Shown here one piece after another: positions 10,854 through 20,433 of a stretch of 64,000 nucleotides of DNA; positions within the stretch are counted from its first letter, which is position 1, and each line of letters begins with the position of its first letter. The DNA is from Peltaster fructicola (lineage: Eukaryota > Ascomycota > Dothideomycetes), in assembly GCA_001592805.2 (NCBI GenBank), contig CP051139.1, positions 3,720,001 through 3,784,000 on the forward strand, in the 5' to 3' direction. The notes under the pieces were generated by a model, which saw nothing but the letters and a program-made list of their open reading frames with translations, ran no database searches and was not told the origin of the DNA. The translations under genes and the position numbers were made by a program.

Positions 10854-11635
10854 ATGACCGACACGGCGGGCGCCAACACGCCCAAGCCGAGCAGCAGCGT
10901 CAAACTTGTGCTGCTCGGTGAGGCTGCTGTCGGAAAGGCGCGACATCTCCATCTCTTCTTTGTGAACGAAGCTAACATTGCTGCCAACAGTCCTCACTTG
11001 TCTTGCGATTCGTGAATAATGCTTTCGAACCCAACAAGGAACCTACAATCGGTGCCGCCTTTCTCACACAGAAATGCCAGCTGCCCAACAGAACCATCAA
11101 ATTTGAGATATGGGACACTGCTGGACAAGAACGATTCGCCAGTTTAGCACCCATGTACTACCGCAATGCTCAGTCCGCACTTGTCGTCTACGATATCACC
11201 AAGGCAAGCAGTCTGATCAAGGCAAAGCATTGGGTTGCCGAGCTTCAGCGTCAAGCCAGCCCAGGTATCGTGATCGCGCTGGTCGGCAACAAGCTGGACT
11301 TGGTTGAGGACGAGGAAGATGGAGCCGATGCTCAGGACACAGACGCTGGTGATGATGACGATGACACAAGCAAAGTCCGTAAGGTGAGCACGAAAGAGGG
11401 CAAGGACTACGCAGATGAAGAGAGCCTGCTGTTCTTCGAGACCAGTGCCAAGACTGGACACAACGTCAATGAAGTTTTCGCTGCGATCGCAAATGCCATA
11501 CCAGAGGCAAGTCTCAAAGCACCTAGGAGCCTAGCCGCCACGCAGGGCGCAGCTGGTGGAAGCTCCCAGGAGAGCAGCCGTGTTAATCTTGGCAGTCGAG
11601 GTGACGCAGGCCAGGACAAGGGCTGTGCATGTTAA
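10854..11635 (+). CDS. Rab5-family GTPase (Vps21/Ypt5-like)
   Basis: This is an early-endosome Rab GTPase of 242 residues. Exon 1 (10854..10937) ends exactly after the P-loop GEAAVGK (residues 22-28). Exon 2 (10991..11635) starts with SSLVLRFV and carries the switch I region [34 protein letters not shown] and a C-terminal CAC double-cysteine prenylation motif. The effector-loop sequence TIGAAFLT is diagnostic of Rab5. The intron (10938..10990, CTAAC branch, CAACAG acceptor) begins with GC, not GT. Moving the donor to any nearby GT would delete part of the P-loop. Between NKLDL and SAK lies an acidic insertion ([20 protein letters not shown]) that lengthens the loop relative to yeast Vps21. 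Confidence 0.93.
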
Positions 11636-11727
11636 TCATGGTTCTGCACTTGCTGTTATCTGTTGCTACTTCATCACATAATGAACCGAACCCAGTTGAG
11701 AATAAGAACAAATCAGATTATAAATGT

Positions 11728-14700
11728 CTATACTACTGTTTTCTCAGTCATACCGCTTGAGTCAGTCAAATAACGCTTGAATGCTCGCGAGGAAATATCA
11801 TCGTCCGCAACGTCTGGCGTCAACTTGGCGTCTCGTCGTCGAATGAATGCACGCTTTGCAGCTTTGTAGCTCTCGGCTCCGACGAAGAATAGTCCAGCGG
11901 CCACAAAGACGATGCCCCATTCCCAACTAATCCCAGTGTGCTTGAAGACAACATCGTTGATGACAGGAATGTAGAGCAGGGGGAATATCGTGATGAAGCC
12001 TGCAATGATTGACCAGAAGAGAAACTGGTTTCGCCATACGTCAAGCATCCACTGAGTGAAAATGCGCTTCGAGCCTGGTGTCATCCTGAAGAAAGAGCGG
12101 CGAAGATCAATACATTCCCATGCGAGGAACAGCGAAAGCCATGTCATGATGGCGAAGCAGGTGGCTCGAGCATGGAAGACTTCTCGGCAGCCATCGTCGA
12201 TCGACTCGTTGCAACGGAATCCGATGCTATCAGTGCCCCAGCCATAGAGAACCAGCACGAAGCCAGCAAGACAGAGCGCAGCAATCCAGACTCCGTAAAA
12301 GCACATATCGATCATGAATTCTGTCGAGAAGATTCCGCGGCGGAAGACGGCTGGGCTCCTCTTCATGATGTCTGGTGCCGCCCGTTCGAAGCCAAGTCCC
12401 ATGTCAGGAAGTCCAGATGTGATCATGATGATCCAGAGGATCTCAACAGGAGCGAGAGGGAAGACGGAGATGTTTTCGGCATCCTTGAAGACCAGACCGA
12501 TCAGTAAGATGAATGCTTGTGCGATGTTCTGAGATAGCAGATGCAGGACGAACTTCTGAATGTTGTCGAAGGTCCTTCGTCCTTCTTGTACCGCAGCAAG
12601 AATACTTGCAAAGTTGTCATCCGTCAAGATGATGTCTGATGCATCCTTTGCAACATCTGATCCTGACTGCCCCATTGCAATGCCGACATCTGCTGTCTTC
12701 AGGCTTGGTGCGTCATTCGTTCCATCACCAGTCATAGCAGCAAATCTCCCTCGTCTGTGCAAAGCTTCAACCATTCGCACTTTCGTGCTTGGTGCGCATC
12801 GAGCTATGACTAATGGCAATACCGGCAGTCTGTCAATCTCGTCATCAGAGAGTTCATCGAAACGGCCGGCTGTCATCACCATCGAGTTGGCTACATCCTG
12901 GCTTAGATGATCCATATTTGGTGGAAGAATGCCGACCTGTGAAGCAATGGCCCTCGCAGTACCAATGTGGTCACCAGTCAGCATGTGTACATCGATACCA
13001 GCTTCGTGACATTGGCGAACTGATGGTGCAGATTCTGGACGTGGTGGATCGAAGATTCCGATGAGACCTCTGAAGTATAGGTTGTCCTCGATGAGCTTAC
13101 GGTCAAGCTCGACGCCTTCTTCGTACGCCTCGTTGTATTCGCGGCTTGCCAGAGCGAGGACCCGAAGTCCAAGCCGTGCGAGTGACTCCATGTTGTCAAG
13201 GATGTGAGACCGAAACTCATCAGACATCTCCTTCAACTCCCCAGATTGATCGATGTATGTGCTGCATGACGAGATGATGCGTTCGACAGCACCTTTAGTA
13301 AAAACGAACATCTGACCATTCTTCTGGTCCTTGAACAGAACTGACATCTTTTTGACGTCGCTATCAAATGGGAACTCCGCCAGCATCTTCCAGGCTGGGT
13401 GATCACCCGAGACTGAGTCTCGTCTGTTGTGCTTGAAACGAGCAGCAAAGACTTGGATTGCGATCTCTGTTGGATCGCCGCGAGCATGCCACTCGTGAGA
13501 ATCGGTTTCGTGAACAGTAGCAAGGTTGGCCAAGGATGCGACCTTGAGATATTCCTGTAGTGCTTCCTGATTATTGTGAAAGTGCTGATCAATTTTGGAA
13601 CCAGCATCACTCTCTGCCATGTCGAGCGGTGCTTGCTCGCTGAATGTGATACTAGCTGCAGTGGGATTGAATGGTTCGTTACTGTCACCCACAGTGAAAG
13701 TGCCACTTGCTGGAATCCATGCTTTCTTAGCCACCATCTTCCCTTGCGTTAGAGTGCCGGTCTTGTCGGAGCAAATGTCAGTGACACCTCCAAGAGCTTC
13801 GAGGGATTTGAGATTGCGGACGATAACATGCCGCTGCACCATTCTTTGAGTTCCAGCTGCCATGGCGATGGTGAGGACCACGACGAGAGAAGCTGGAATC
13901 ATTGACAATCCGGTGGCGACAGCATAGATGATGACCTCCTGTCTATCCCGGAACTCATTTGCACCAAGCACAATGATAGCACAAACTACTGCGATGAAGA
14001 AGAGCAGGATGGCAAGTCGTGAGAGTCGTCGCTGAAGAGGTGTACCGACATTGATGCCGAGGAAATGTCCAACCGAGTCATACAGAGTGAGCACTGCAGC
14101 TTCGACGTAGCGATGCGGCTTCTTTACACCATCCTTGTTCGTCTTGACAGGTCGCAGCTTGCTGTCCTTCTTGCGAAGAGCCGATGCAATGCTTCCAATC
14201 TCTGTGTGCATGCCTGTAGCGAAAACGACGCCACTCGCTCGGCCCTTGGTCACTGTGGACGAGCTGTAGGCAATATTGCATCTGTCTCCAGGAGAGGTCA
14301 GGTCGGGGTAGACTTGGTCAACATTCTTTCTGATCGGAAGAGACTCGCCGGTCAGAAGTGCCTCGTCTGTCTCAAAGTTGATAGCTTCCACAAGTCGAAC
14401 GTCTGCTGGAATCGTATCACCAGCCTTCATTTCGACAAGATCGCCCGGTACGATCTCGACTGTGGCAACTGTAACGGTCTTGCCGTCTCTTACTGCTGAT
14501 GCCGTCGGTGATGATAAGGATCTTAGCGAGTCCATTGTTTTTTCAGCTTTGAACTCCTGTGTGAAGCCAACAGCGATGTTGACGATAATAACTGCAGCGA
14601 CCACGCCACCTTCGATCCATGACCGAATGCCGAATGAAACAGCCATGGCGAGTATGAGTACCAGTGTCATAGCATTGGCAACCTGTCGAAGCAGGATCTT

Positions 14701-14907
14701 CGCTGGATTGACCTTGCTGCCATTGCCGAGCTCATTGCGGCCGTGTTGTTCGAGCCGTTGCTGCGCATTTGTTGATGTCAGACCATCATCGATATCAGTT
14801 TCCAGCTCGAGAGCGACATCTCTCCAGGGCAGGGCGTGCGCTGGATGCGTGAGTGGTGTGTTTGATTGTCCAGAGACGTGCTTGTGTGCCTCTTCATTAG
14901 AGGACAT
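11728..14907 (-). CDS. ENA-type P-type Na+/K+-exporting ATPase (type IID)
   Basis: This single-exon gene encodes 1059 residues, close to the usual 1040-1100 of fungal ENA pumps. These pumps sit in the plasma membrane and export Na+ or K+ at high salt or high pH. Visible P-type ATPase landmarks are the actuator motif LLTGESLP (about 185), the phosphorylation motif SDKTGTLTQGK with the aspartate at residue 381, FTKGAVERI and KDQKNGQ in the nucleotide domain, MLTGDHIGTA and the MTGDGTNDAPSLK hinge. The N-terminus (PAHALPWRDVALELETDID) and the short C-terminal tail match ENA rather than SERCA or PMA1. Several membrane spans flank the M4 segment. A TATA-like octamer lies about 120 bp upstream of the ATG, in line with an inducible gene. 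Confidence 0.95.
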   Translation of the reverse strand: MSSNEEAHKHVSGQSNTPLTHPAHALPWRDVALELETDIDDGLTSTNAQQRLEQHGRNELGNGSKVNPAKILLRQVANAMTLVLILAMAVSFGIRSWIEGGVVAAVIIVNIAVGFTQEFKAEKTMDSLRSLSSPTASAVRDGKTVTVATVEIVPGDLVEMKAGDTIPADVRLVEAINFETDEALLTGESLPIRKNVDQVYPDLTSPGDRCNIAYSSSTVTKGRASGVVFATGMHTEIGSIASALRKKDSKLRPVKTNKDGVKKPHRYVEAAVLTLYDSVGHFLGINVGTPLQRRLSRLAILLFFIAVVCAIIVLGANEFRDRQEVIIYAVATGLSMIPASLVVVLTIAMAAGTQRMVQRHVIVRNLKSLEALGGVTDICSDKTGTLTQGKMVAKKAWIPASGTFTVGDSNEPFNPTAASITFSEQAPLDMAESDAGSKIDQHFHNNQEALQEYLKVASLANLATVHETDSHEWHARGDPTEIAIQVFAARFKHNRRDSVSGDHPAWKMLAEFPFDSDVKKMSVLFKDQKNGQMFVFTKGAVERIISSCSTYIDQSGELKEMSDEFRSHILDNMESLARLGLRVLALASREYNEAYEEGVELDRKLIEDNLYFRGLIGIFDPPRPESAPSVRQCHEAGIDVHMLTGDHIGTARAIASQVGILPPNMDHLSQDVANSMVMTAGRFDELSDDEIDRLPVLPLVIARCAPSTKVRMVEALHRRGRFAAMTGDGTNDAPSLKTADVGIAMGQSGSDVAKDASDIILTDDNFASILAAVQEGRRTFDNIQKFVLHLLSQNIAQAFILLIGLVFKDAENISVFPLAPVEILWIIMITSGLPDMGLGFERAAPDIMKRSPAVFRRGIFSTEFMIDMCFYGVWIAALCLAGFVLVLYGWGTDSIGFRCNESIDDGCREVFHARATCFAIMTWLSLFLAWECIDLRRSFFRMTPGSKRIFTQWMLDVWRNQFLFWSIIAGFITIFPLLYIPVINDVVFKHTGISWEWGIVFVAAGLFFVGAESYKAAKRAFIRRRDAKLTPDVADDDISSRAFKRYLTDSSGMTEKTVV

Positions 14908-15538
14908 GGCTAGTGTATAGATAATAGTGCCTCCAGCTAGGAATTAAACAATGGAGAAACGAAAGCCCTTTGCAGGTAGAGATCTTGAAATAGTTGAGTT
15001 ATTGATCATGGGTCAGCAACGATCATATATATACAAGCCCATTGAGATACTGCATGTGGCCTTCAGAACCGGCAGAGCAATACCAAGACTGCGGGCGCTT
15101 GGCATAACGGAGAACATGTCACTTTGTGCTCTGGGTGATGAAGCTCGTTCAAGCTCATGAGGTAGCACGTGTGCTAAGGCTCAATGCCAAGGTAGTATGG
15201 CGATTGCATCAGGCGCGAACCCAACCATTGGCGAACCTTATCGCATGGAGGAGCGCAGCATGATGGCGAGTGCATGACTGCCAAGAGCGGAGCGGAGTGA
15301 GCGAATGGGAGCTGTATCAGTGGCGCGCAATACCAAGCATGGATGATGTAGGCATATGAGGAACAAGTACGTGTGAAGAGGGACGCCAAGGGTATAATTA
15401 CGAACGCCAAGTAGGATAGATGTGGCGAATCTGATAAGCCCCGTCATGTGACACTGTAGAATGTTCGATTGCAGGGTGTGCAGTCCGACTATACAGTCGT
15501 ATCCTGTGTACAGTTCTACAGACGATCGCTACTACAAT
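14908..15538. other. Intergenic region upstream of ENA
   Basis: About 630 bp between the ENA start and the end of the LMBR1-like gene on the same strand. It holds the TATA candidate at 15026; I see no gene, RNA or repeat otherwise. Confidence 0.4.
15026..15033 (-). promoter_or_regulatory. Candidate TATA box of the ENA gene
   Basis: The octamer TATATATA lies about 120 bp upstream of the ENA start codon. Being a perfect palindrome it has no strand of its own. Strong TATA boxes fit stress-induced genes; no experimental support. Confidence 0.4.
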
Positions 15539-17530
15539 TTATAGACGTACTCGACCATCTTCTGGACGCCCGCCAAACCAACGTGATAATGCAGAGTTGC
15601 CAGTGTCATCTCTTTGATCGCGCTGCAACCACCTTGGGGATTTGATGCCACTGCCAATGTTCTTAAGCCATTGCGGCGTTTCCGCTGTGTCGAACGTGTT
15701 CTTGATGCGCTCACCAAGGTCCTGGTAGAAGTGTCTCGGCGAGTCGTCCTCCTCCTCCTCCTCCTCTTCGTTGGTAACGGTATTGAAAGTTCTTGGCTGC
15801 TGATATGGCCTAGCTACGTGAGGCTCACCTGCCTGCCTTTCCACGTCCAACGAACTTCCTCGGTCTGTGAGTCGTACTGTACCTTGTCGTTGCTGTGCCT
15901 GCAGCTCACGCTGGATCAATGTTCGGCCTTCTCGCCAGCTACCACTGCCAAACTTTGGCGAGCCACCATCGTCACCATCCTCGAGTATGCCAAATCCGAG
16001 CACGTTGCTGGCTCTGCTCCACAGGTTGAAGAGACTTGCTGCTGCAGTGACTAGGATAAAGCAGGGAAAGAAAGCGCTGAAGCCCTTGCCTAATGGTGTG
16101 ATGTCGATGTATTGACCGAGCAGCTTGTAAAAGCCTGTGTGTTGATAAAGGCTCCGACTCGGCATCATAGTGACAAAGTTATAGCTCAATGGCACTGTCA
16201 GCTTGGCAACTTGAAGAGCGTACCAGCAGGCAGATTCGCCATATGTCTGACGTCGCACCAAAGCTCTGTTCCCCCAGACCTTGACATCTGACAGAGCATA
16301 GAGGGCAGTAGTACACATGTAGAGCAGCCAAGCAGCAGCGATCAATTGATTGATGAAGGAGAACTCGCCGTCAATGCTGGGTAGCGTCGTAAGGCCGACC
16401 AACGATATCCTTGGAAAGAATCCCGAAACAATTTCAGACCAAATGACTCCGACGGACGCAAATGCTAGGAGGACAGAGAGGCCTAGTGATGAGTACGGAA
16501 TGATGTAGGTATGGACGTAGAAGCGCAACGTCGGCGTAAGAATCTTGATGCTGCCATTCGATGCCGGGTTTCGAGCAAAGTCGAGCTTTTGCGTGCTGGC
16601 AGCGTCTATGATGGCTTGTGTATCCTGAGCAGCGCCACAGAGGCTTGTCCATTCGTTGTCAAATCTGGCTTTCTTGTGTCGAGCCCGTTTGAGCTTCCTG
16701 GTCAACTCAGCCAAGTAGCGCTCAGAGATCACAGCCGGCAGGTTGGCATTGCCTTGCATTGTCCCGTGTATAGCACATGTATCCGCAAGCTCGTCAATCC
16801 ATTCCTGGTTGTCTCGGCTGACACCGTTCTTTCGCTGCTGCAATTGTGATACAGTATACTCCAACTGACCAAGCTCTTCAATTGCCTCGTCTAACCTCTC
16901 CTTCAGTAGAGGTGCTTTTCCTTGTAGGTGCTTCAGCCTACCGACGATACTCGAGCTCTTGAACAGTCTTCTTGGCAGCGTAACCAGTCCATGACCCATA
17001 AGTCCAATAGCCAAGAACAGACCCCAAGCATAAGCCAGAGCCATGACCAGACCTCGTAGGCTTGTGAGATGGAAGCCATTCTCAAACACAAAGTACACAA
17101 ATCCGGCTGTGCCTACGCCCAAGGTGAGGAGTTGATACTTGGCGTTTGTCTTCAAGGAGTACAGAATTCGAGCTCTTGAATCTCGATCACCAGAGTCGCA
17201 ATACTCGCCGAGTATTGGTAGGATTGCCCATGTGAGGACGAAAGTGAGCCAGTACGTAATTCTCCAGGTCGCTTGCAAGGCTCGTTCAGGCAACCAGATG
17301 CCCGTCTGATGAGTCTCGGCTGGTGTTGTGTCGGAGGAAGCGAGATCGATTGGCACGAGTAATATGATGCTGCAAGGTAGCGCCAGCGCAAGGAAGACTG
17401 GTAATAGAAGGTAGCCGGGGGTCGTTCGAAGCGGCAGGTAGTGTCGTAGGAGCAGAAGAACGAGTAGACTGATGAGTAGAAAGGCTGCGACCACGAAGAC
17501 GATCGAGCCGATGGATGTCTCTGCCATCAC
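15539..17530 (-). CDS. LMBR1-like multispanning membrane protein
   Basis: The single-exon product has 663 residues and belongs to the LMBR1/LIMR-type membrane family, whose biochemical role in fungi is not settled. It opens with a membrane span, then further spans around residues 38-58, 85-110 and 135-155 (TAGFVYFVFENGF) and GLFLAIGLMGHGLVTLPRRLF, a conserved block. A central cytoplasmic coiled-coil loop (LLKERLDEAIEELGQLEYTV) precedes a second set of spans that includes LAFASVGVIWSEIVSGFFP and the conserved ESACWYALQVAKLTVPLSYNF. The C-terminal 150 residues are soluble, with a run of six glutamates encoded by a CTC repeat near 15750. Two adjacent methionines begin the frame; either could start. 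Confidence 0.85.
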   Translation of the reverse strand: MMAETSIGSIVFVVAAFLLISLLVLLLLRHYLPLRTTPGYLLLPVFLALALPCSIILLVPIDLASSDTTPAETHQTGIWLPERALQATWRITYWLTFVLTWAILPILGEYCDSGDRDSRARILYSLKTNAKYQLLTLGVGTAGFVYFVFENGFHLTSLRGLVMALAYAWGLFLAIGLMGHGLVTLPRRLFKSSSIVGRLKHLQGKAPLLKERLDEAIEELGQLEYTVSQLQQRKNGVSRDNQEWIDELADTCAIHGTMQGNANLPAVISERYLAELTRKLKRARHKKARFDNEWTSLCGAAQDTQAIIDAASTQKLDFARNPASNGSIKILTPTLRFYVHTYIIPYSSLGLSVLLAFASVGVIWSEIVSGFFPRISLVGLTTLPSIDGEFSFINQLIAAAWLLYMCTTALYALSDVKVWGNRALVRRQTYGESACWYALQVAKLTVPLSYNFVTMMPSRSLYQHTGFYKLLGQYIDITPLGKGFSAFFPCFILVTAAASLFNLWSRASNVLGFGILEDGDDGGSPKFGSGSWREGRTLIQRELQAQQRQGTVRLTDRGSSLDVERQAGEPHVARPYQQPRTFNTVTNEEEEEEEDDSPRHFYQDLGERIKNTFDTAETPQWLKNIGSGIKSPRWLQRDQRDDTGNSALSRWFGGRPEDGRVRL

Positions 17531-17799
17531 GTTGTGTGTGCGCGTCGAGCGCTGTCCTGTTATCGTATAGACTGAGAATGCTCATGCCCCTTGCCCATCA
17601 TATCCTGGAGCCAGTTACTGCTCACAAAAAGGACGCAGGCAGTGTGTAGAGTGTAGTTGGGTTCAGATTGCCTGGAGCATGCATCCCCAAAGTTAGTGCC
17701 AAACTGCGTCATGCACGGTGAACGGATGCCGATATCCCGTCTGCAGCTCAGATCTTGTTCGTCCACCTCTGCTCACCATCGTGCTGCACATGATCTGAG

Positions 17800-19006
17800 A
17801 TGGCACCAATAGTACAGATTGAGCACTTCCGTGTGCTACCACGAGTAAGCAGATATGCTTCTGTCAACTTCGTCAGTTTGAACCATTGACGAGAGTCAGT
17901 GGCTATTCGTGAAGATCACTGATGAGGAAGGACATTCAGGATGGGGCGAAGCAACTCTCGAAGGTCACTCCGAGTCTATCGAAGGCACTCTCAACGGATT
18001 TATCAAACGCTTCGTAGGCTCTGAGGCAGACAACATTGAAGCGTTGTGGCAAGATGCGTACAGAAAATCATTCTACAGAGGCGGGCCCAACTTCATGTCT
18101 GCTCTCGCTGGTCTGGACATTGCCCTCTGGGATCTCAAAGCTCGCAAGCTAGGTGTGCCGATCTGGCAATTGCTGGGTGGTAAGGTCCGCGATCGTGTTC
18201 AGGTGTATGCCTGGATCGGAGGCGACAGGCCTGACGATGTCGAGAATGCTGCCAAAGCAAGACAAGCACAAGGCTTCACTGCTGTCAAGATGAATGCCAC
18301 AGAAGACATTGGATGGCTGGACTCACCTCAAGCGCTCAAGAGCAGTGTCGAGCGACTCAAGACGGTAAAGGCTTTAGGTATGGATGCTGGCATTGACTTC
18401 CACGGTCGTCTGCATAAGCCAATGGCGAAACAACTCATCAAGATGCTAGAGCCCTACGAACCGTTGTTCATCGAGGAGCCACTACTCAGCGAACATCCCG
18501 AAGGGATCAAAGAGCTGTATGGCATCACACATTGTCCAATCGCCCTTGGAGAGAGATTGTACAGCCGCTGGGACTTCAAACGCTTTCTCGAGACAGCATG
18601 TGTTGACATTATCCAGCCAGACATATCACACTGTGGTGGTATCTCCGAGATGAAGAAAATTGCAGCCATGGCAGAAGCATATGATGTCGCACTTGCACCT
18701 CATTGTCCACTTGGACCAATAGCCCTGGCAGCCTGTCTCCAGATCGGCATCTGTACTCCGAATCACCAGATACAAGAGATGAGCCTCGGAATACACTATA
18801 ACACTGAGGCAGGAGACTACGATGTCCACAGCTACATAACAAATGCAGAAGTGCTGCAGGTTCGAGATGGACATGTGGCAGCGCTCCATGGTCCAGGGTT
18901 GGGCATCGACATCAATGAAGCATTGATACGTGAAGTGGCAGCGACAGCAGGACATTGGGCATTGAAAGGCTTTACAGGTCGCGATGGTGGCCTGAGAGAA
19001 TGGTAA
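17800..19006 (+). CDS. D-galactonate dehydratase-like enolase-superfamily enzyme
   Basis: The protein of 383 residues is the size of bacterial DgoD (382) and looks collinear with it. It should dehydrate D-galactonate, or a related aldonate, to a 2-keto-3-deoxy acid with a bound Mg2+. Exon 1 (17800..17844) encodes a 15-residue start ending VLPR. A 55-nt intron (17845..17899) joins it to WLFVKITDEEGHSGWGEA. Visible family landmarks are DFHGRLHKPMAK (metal Asp and catalytic His), LFIEEPLL, IALGERLYSRWDF, DIIQPDISHCGGI, ALAPHCPLGPIALAACLQI with the second catalytic His, and QEMSLGIHYN. The exact substrate is inferred; gluconate-type dehydratases are related but lack this full set. Its stop is 18 bp from the convergent GST-like gene. 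Confidence 0.9.
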
Positions 19007-19024
19007 GACTTTCTACCTATGTTC

Positions 19025-20062
19025 CTAGGTGGCAGCTGCACTCTCGATGCTGAAATTCCATCTCGGAAAATGTATATGAATCTCGCTACCAGCTTGTTGT
19101 GTTGTCGTGCTGAGAACCACTTCTTGAGTCGTCAATCCCGCAAGTTTGCCAGTGTCACGACGAGTGAAGCCTGTGTCCGTTGGATATACTTCGATCTCAT
19201 CACCAGCCTTGTAACCGCTAGGATCTTCTTCGACCTTCAACTGCAGCTCCAAGAACCCTGAATCCAAGATTTTGTTGATTGTATCGATGCCCGTCAGCTC
19301 CTTCGGTGTTGGCGCTTCTTTTTTTGCGTTCTTGATGGCCTCGTCATATCGATCCCGCCATGCAATGGTACGTGGGTAGTGCTGTTCGTTGAAGAAGTGG
19401 TCCGGTAGAGCACCAGGAAGGGCGAATAACCAGTTGAATATCCAGCATGCTGCTTGATCTAAGTTTTATGGTCGACGCAGGAACACTGTCTGATACTCAC
19501 CATGAATGTCAGCTAATCCTGGCCCATTAGCACCAAGCACCCAATGTCGACCATCGCCAAGCAGCATTTCCAGAAAGTCCATATGCGTCCTCAGATTGGC
19601 GAGCCCAGATGGTCGAAGTCGATCTTGCTCAGCTTTCGTCCATGGCCTGCCCCAAAGCTCTTCTCTGTCCTTTTGAAAGGCTGGATCGCGCACGAGGTCG
19701 AGTTCACTAGGAATTGCTGCTGCTGCATGGACAAATACAGCCACATCGGTCCACTTCTCAAGCAGCTTCTCCAGGGCTTTGCCAGTGGCATCGTTCGCGC
19801 CAATGCGCTGGTGTTGTGCATCTGGGAACCACTCTTCCAGCTTTTCCAGAATGAGAAGCGAGTCGCAGTAGATATCACGACCCATGGATATCACGGGAAT
19901 GCGTCGGTACTTGATTCCTAAAGCTGCAAGATCCGGTCGCGGTTGAGTGATGGGCTGAAGGCAAACAGCATAGGGAATGCCACGTAATGCGAGGTAGGCC
20001 TGCACCTTGCCGGCCCAGGGTGAGCCTTCCCACAGGAATACTATGAGCTCTTGTTCAACCAT
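19025..20062 (-). CDS. Long GST-like protein with extra C-terminal domain
   Basis: The two-exon model gives 331 residues. Exon 1 (20062..19501) encodes a thioredoxin fold (FLWEGSPWAGKVQAYLALR, RRIPVISMGRDIYCDSLLIL) and a helical GST C-domain ending PGLADIH. A short 42-nt intron (19500..19459, GTGAGT to TTAG) restores frame to DQAACWIFNWLFALPGALP. After the GST part about 110 residues follow with a beta-rich look (LELQLKVEEDPSGYKAGDEI, GKLAGLTTQEVVLST). This extra domain is common in a fungal GST-like group and its role is not known to me. The methionine at 20062 starts the family sequence (MVEQELIVFLW); the longer upstream frame is not conserved. It is a paralogue of the gene cut by the window start. 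Confidence 0.85.
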
Positions 20063-20433
20063 ACTCCTGAGAAGGCTGTAATGACTCCAGTAGATCGCAC
20101 AGATGTCGTAGCGCAGTATGCTTGTCTTTATGCTATATTGGCAGTATGGTCGAAAGGCGTCACTAGTCAGACCCCTCATGCTGGAGCAACGGAGGTTGTC
20201 TCTTTCGAACTAGATCTGATCGTCAAGTTCGCCGCAAAACAACTGCGTCCACCTTAAATCTTCAGTTTGGCCCGAAGGTAGAGCAAATGAACTGTGCCAC
20301 GGAAGGTGTTAGCCACCACCTCGTGTGCTTTGGCGTACGTGCGGGTCGTTGAGCTCTGTACCATCGTTCATCTCTCAGCAGACTATCAGGCTTGAATCTC
20401 TGTTCTCCACCGTCTTGTAATATGCAGTCTGCA
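20063..20433. other. Intergenic region
   Basis: About 370 bp between the GST-like start and the stop of the NT-C2 gene on the same strand. I see nothing coding in it. Confidence 0.35.
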
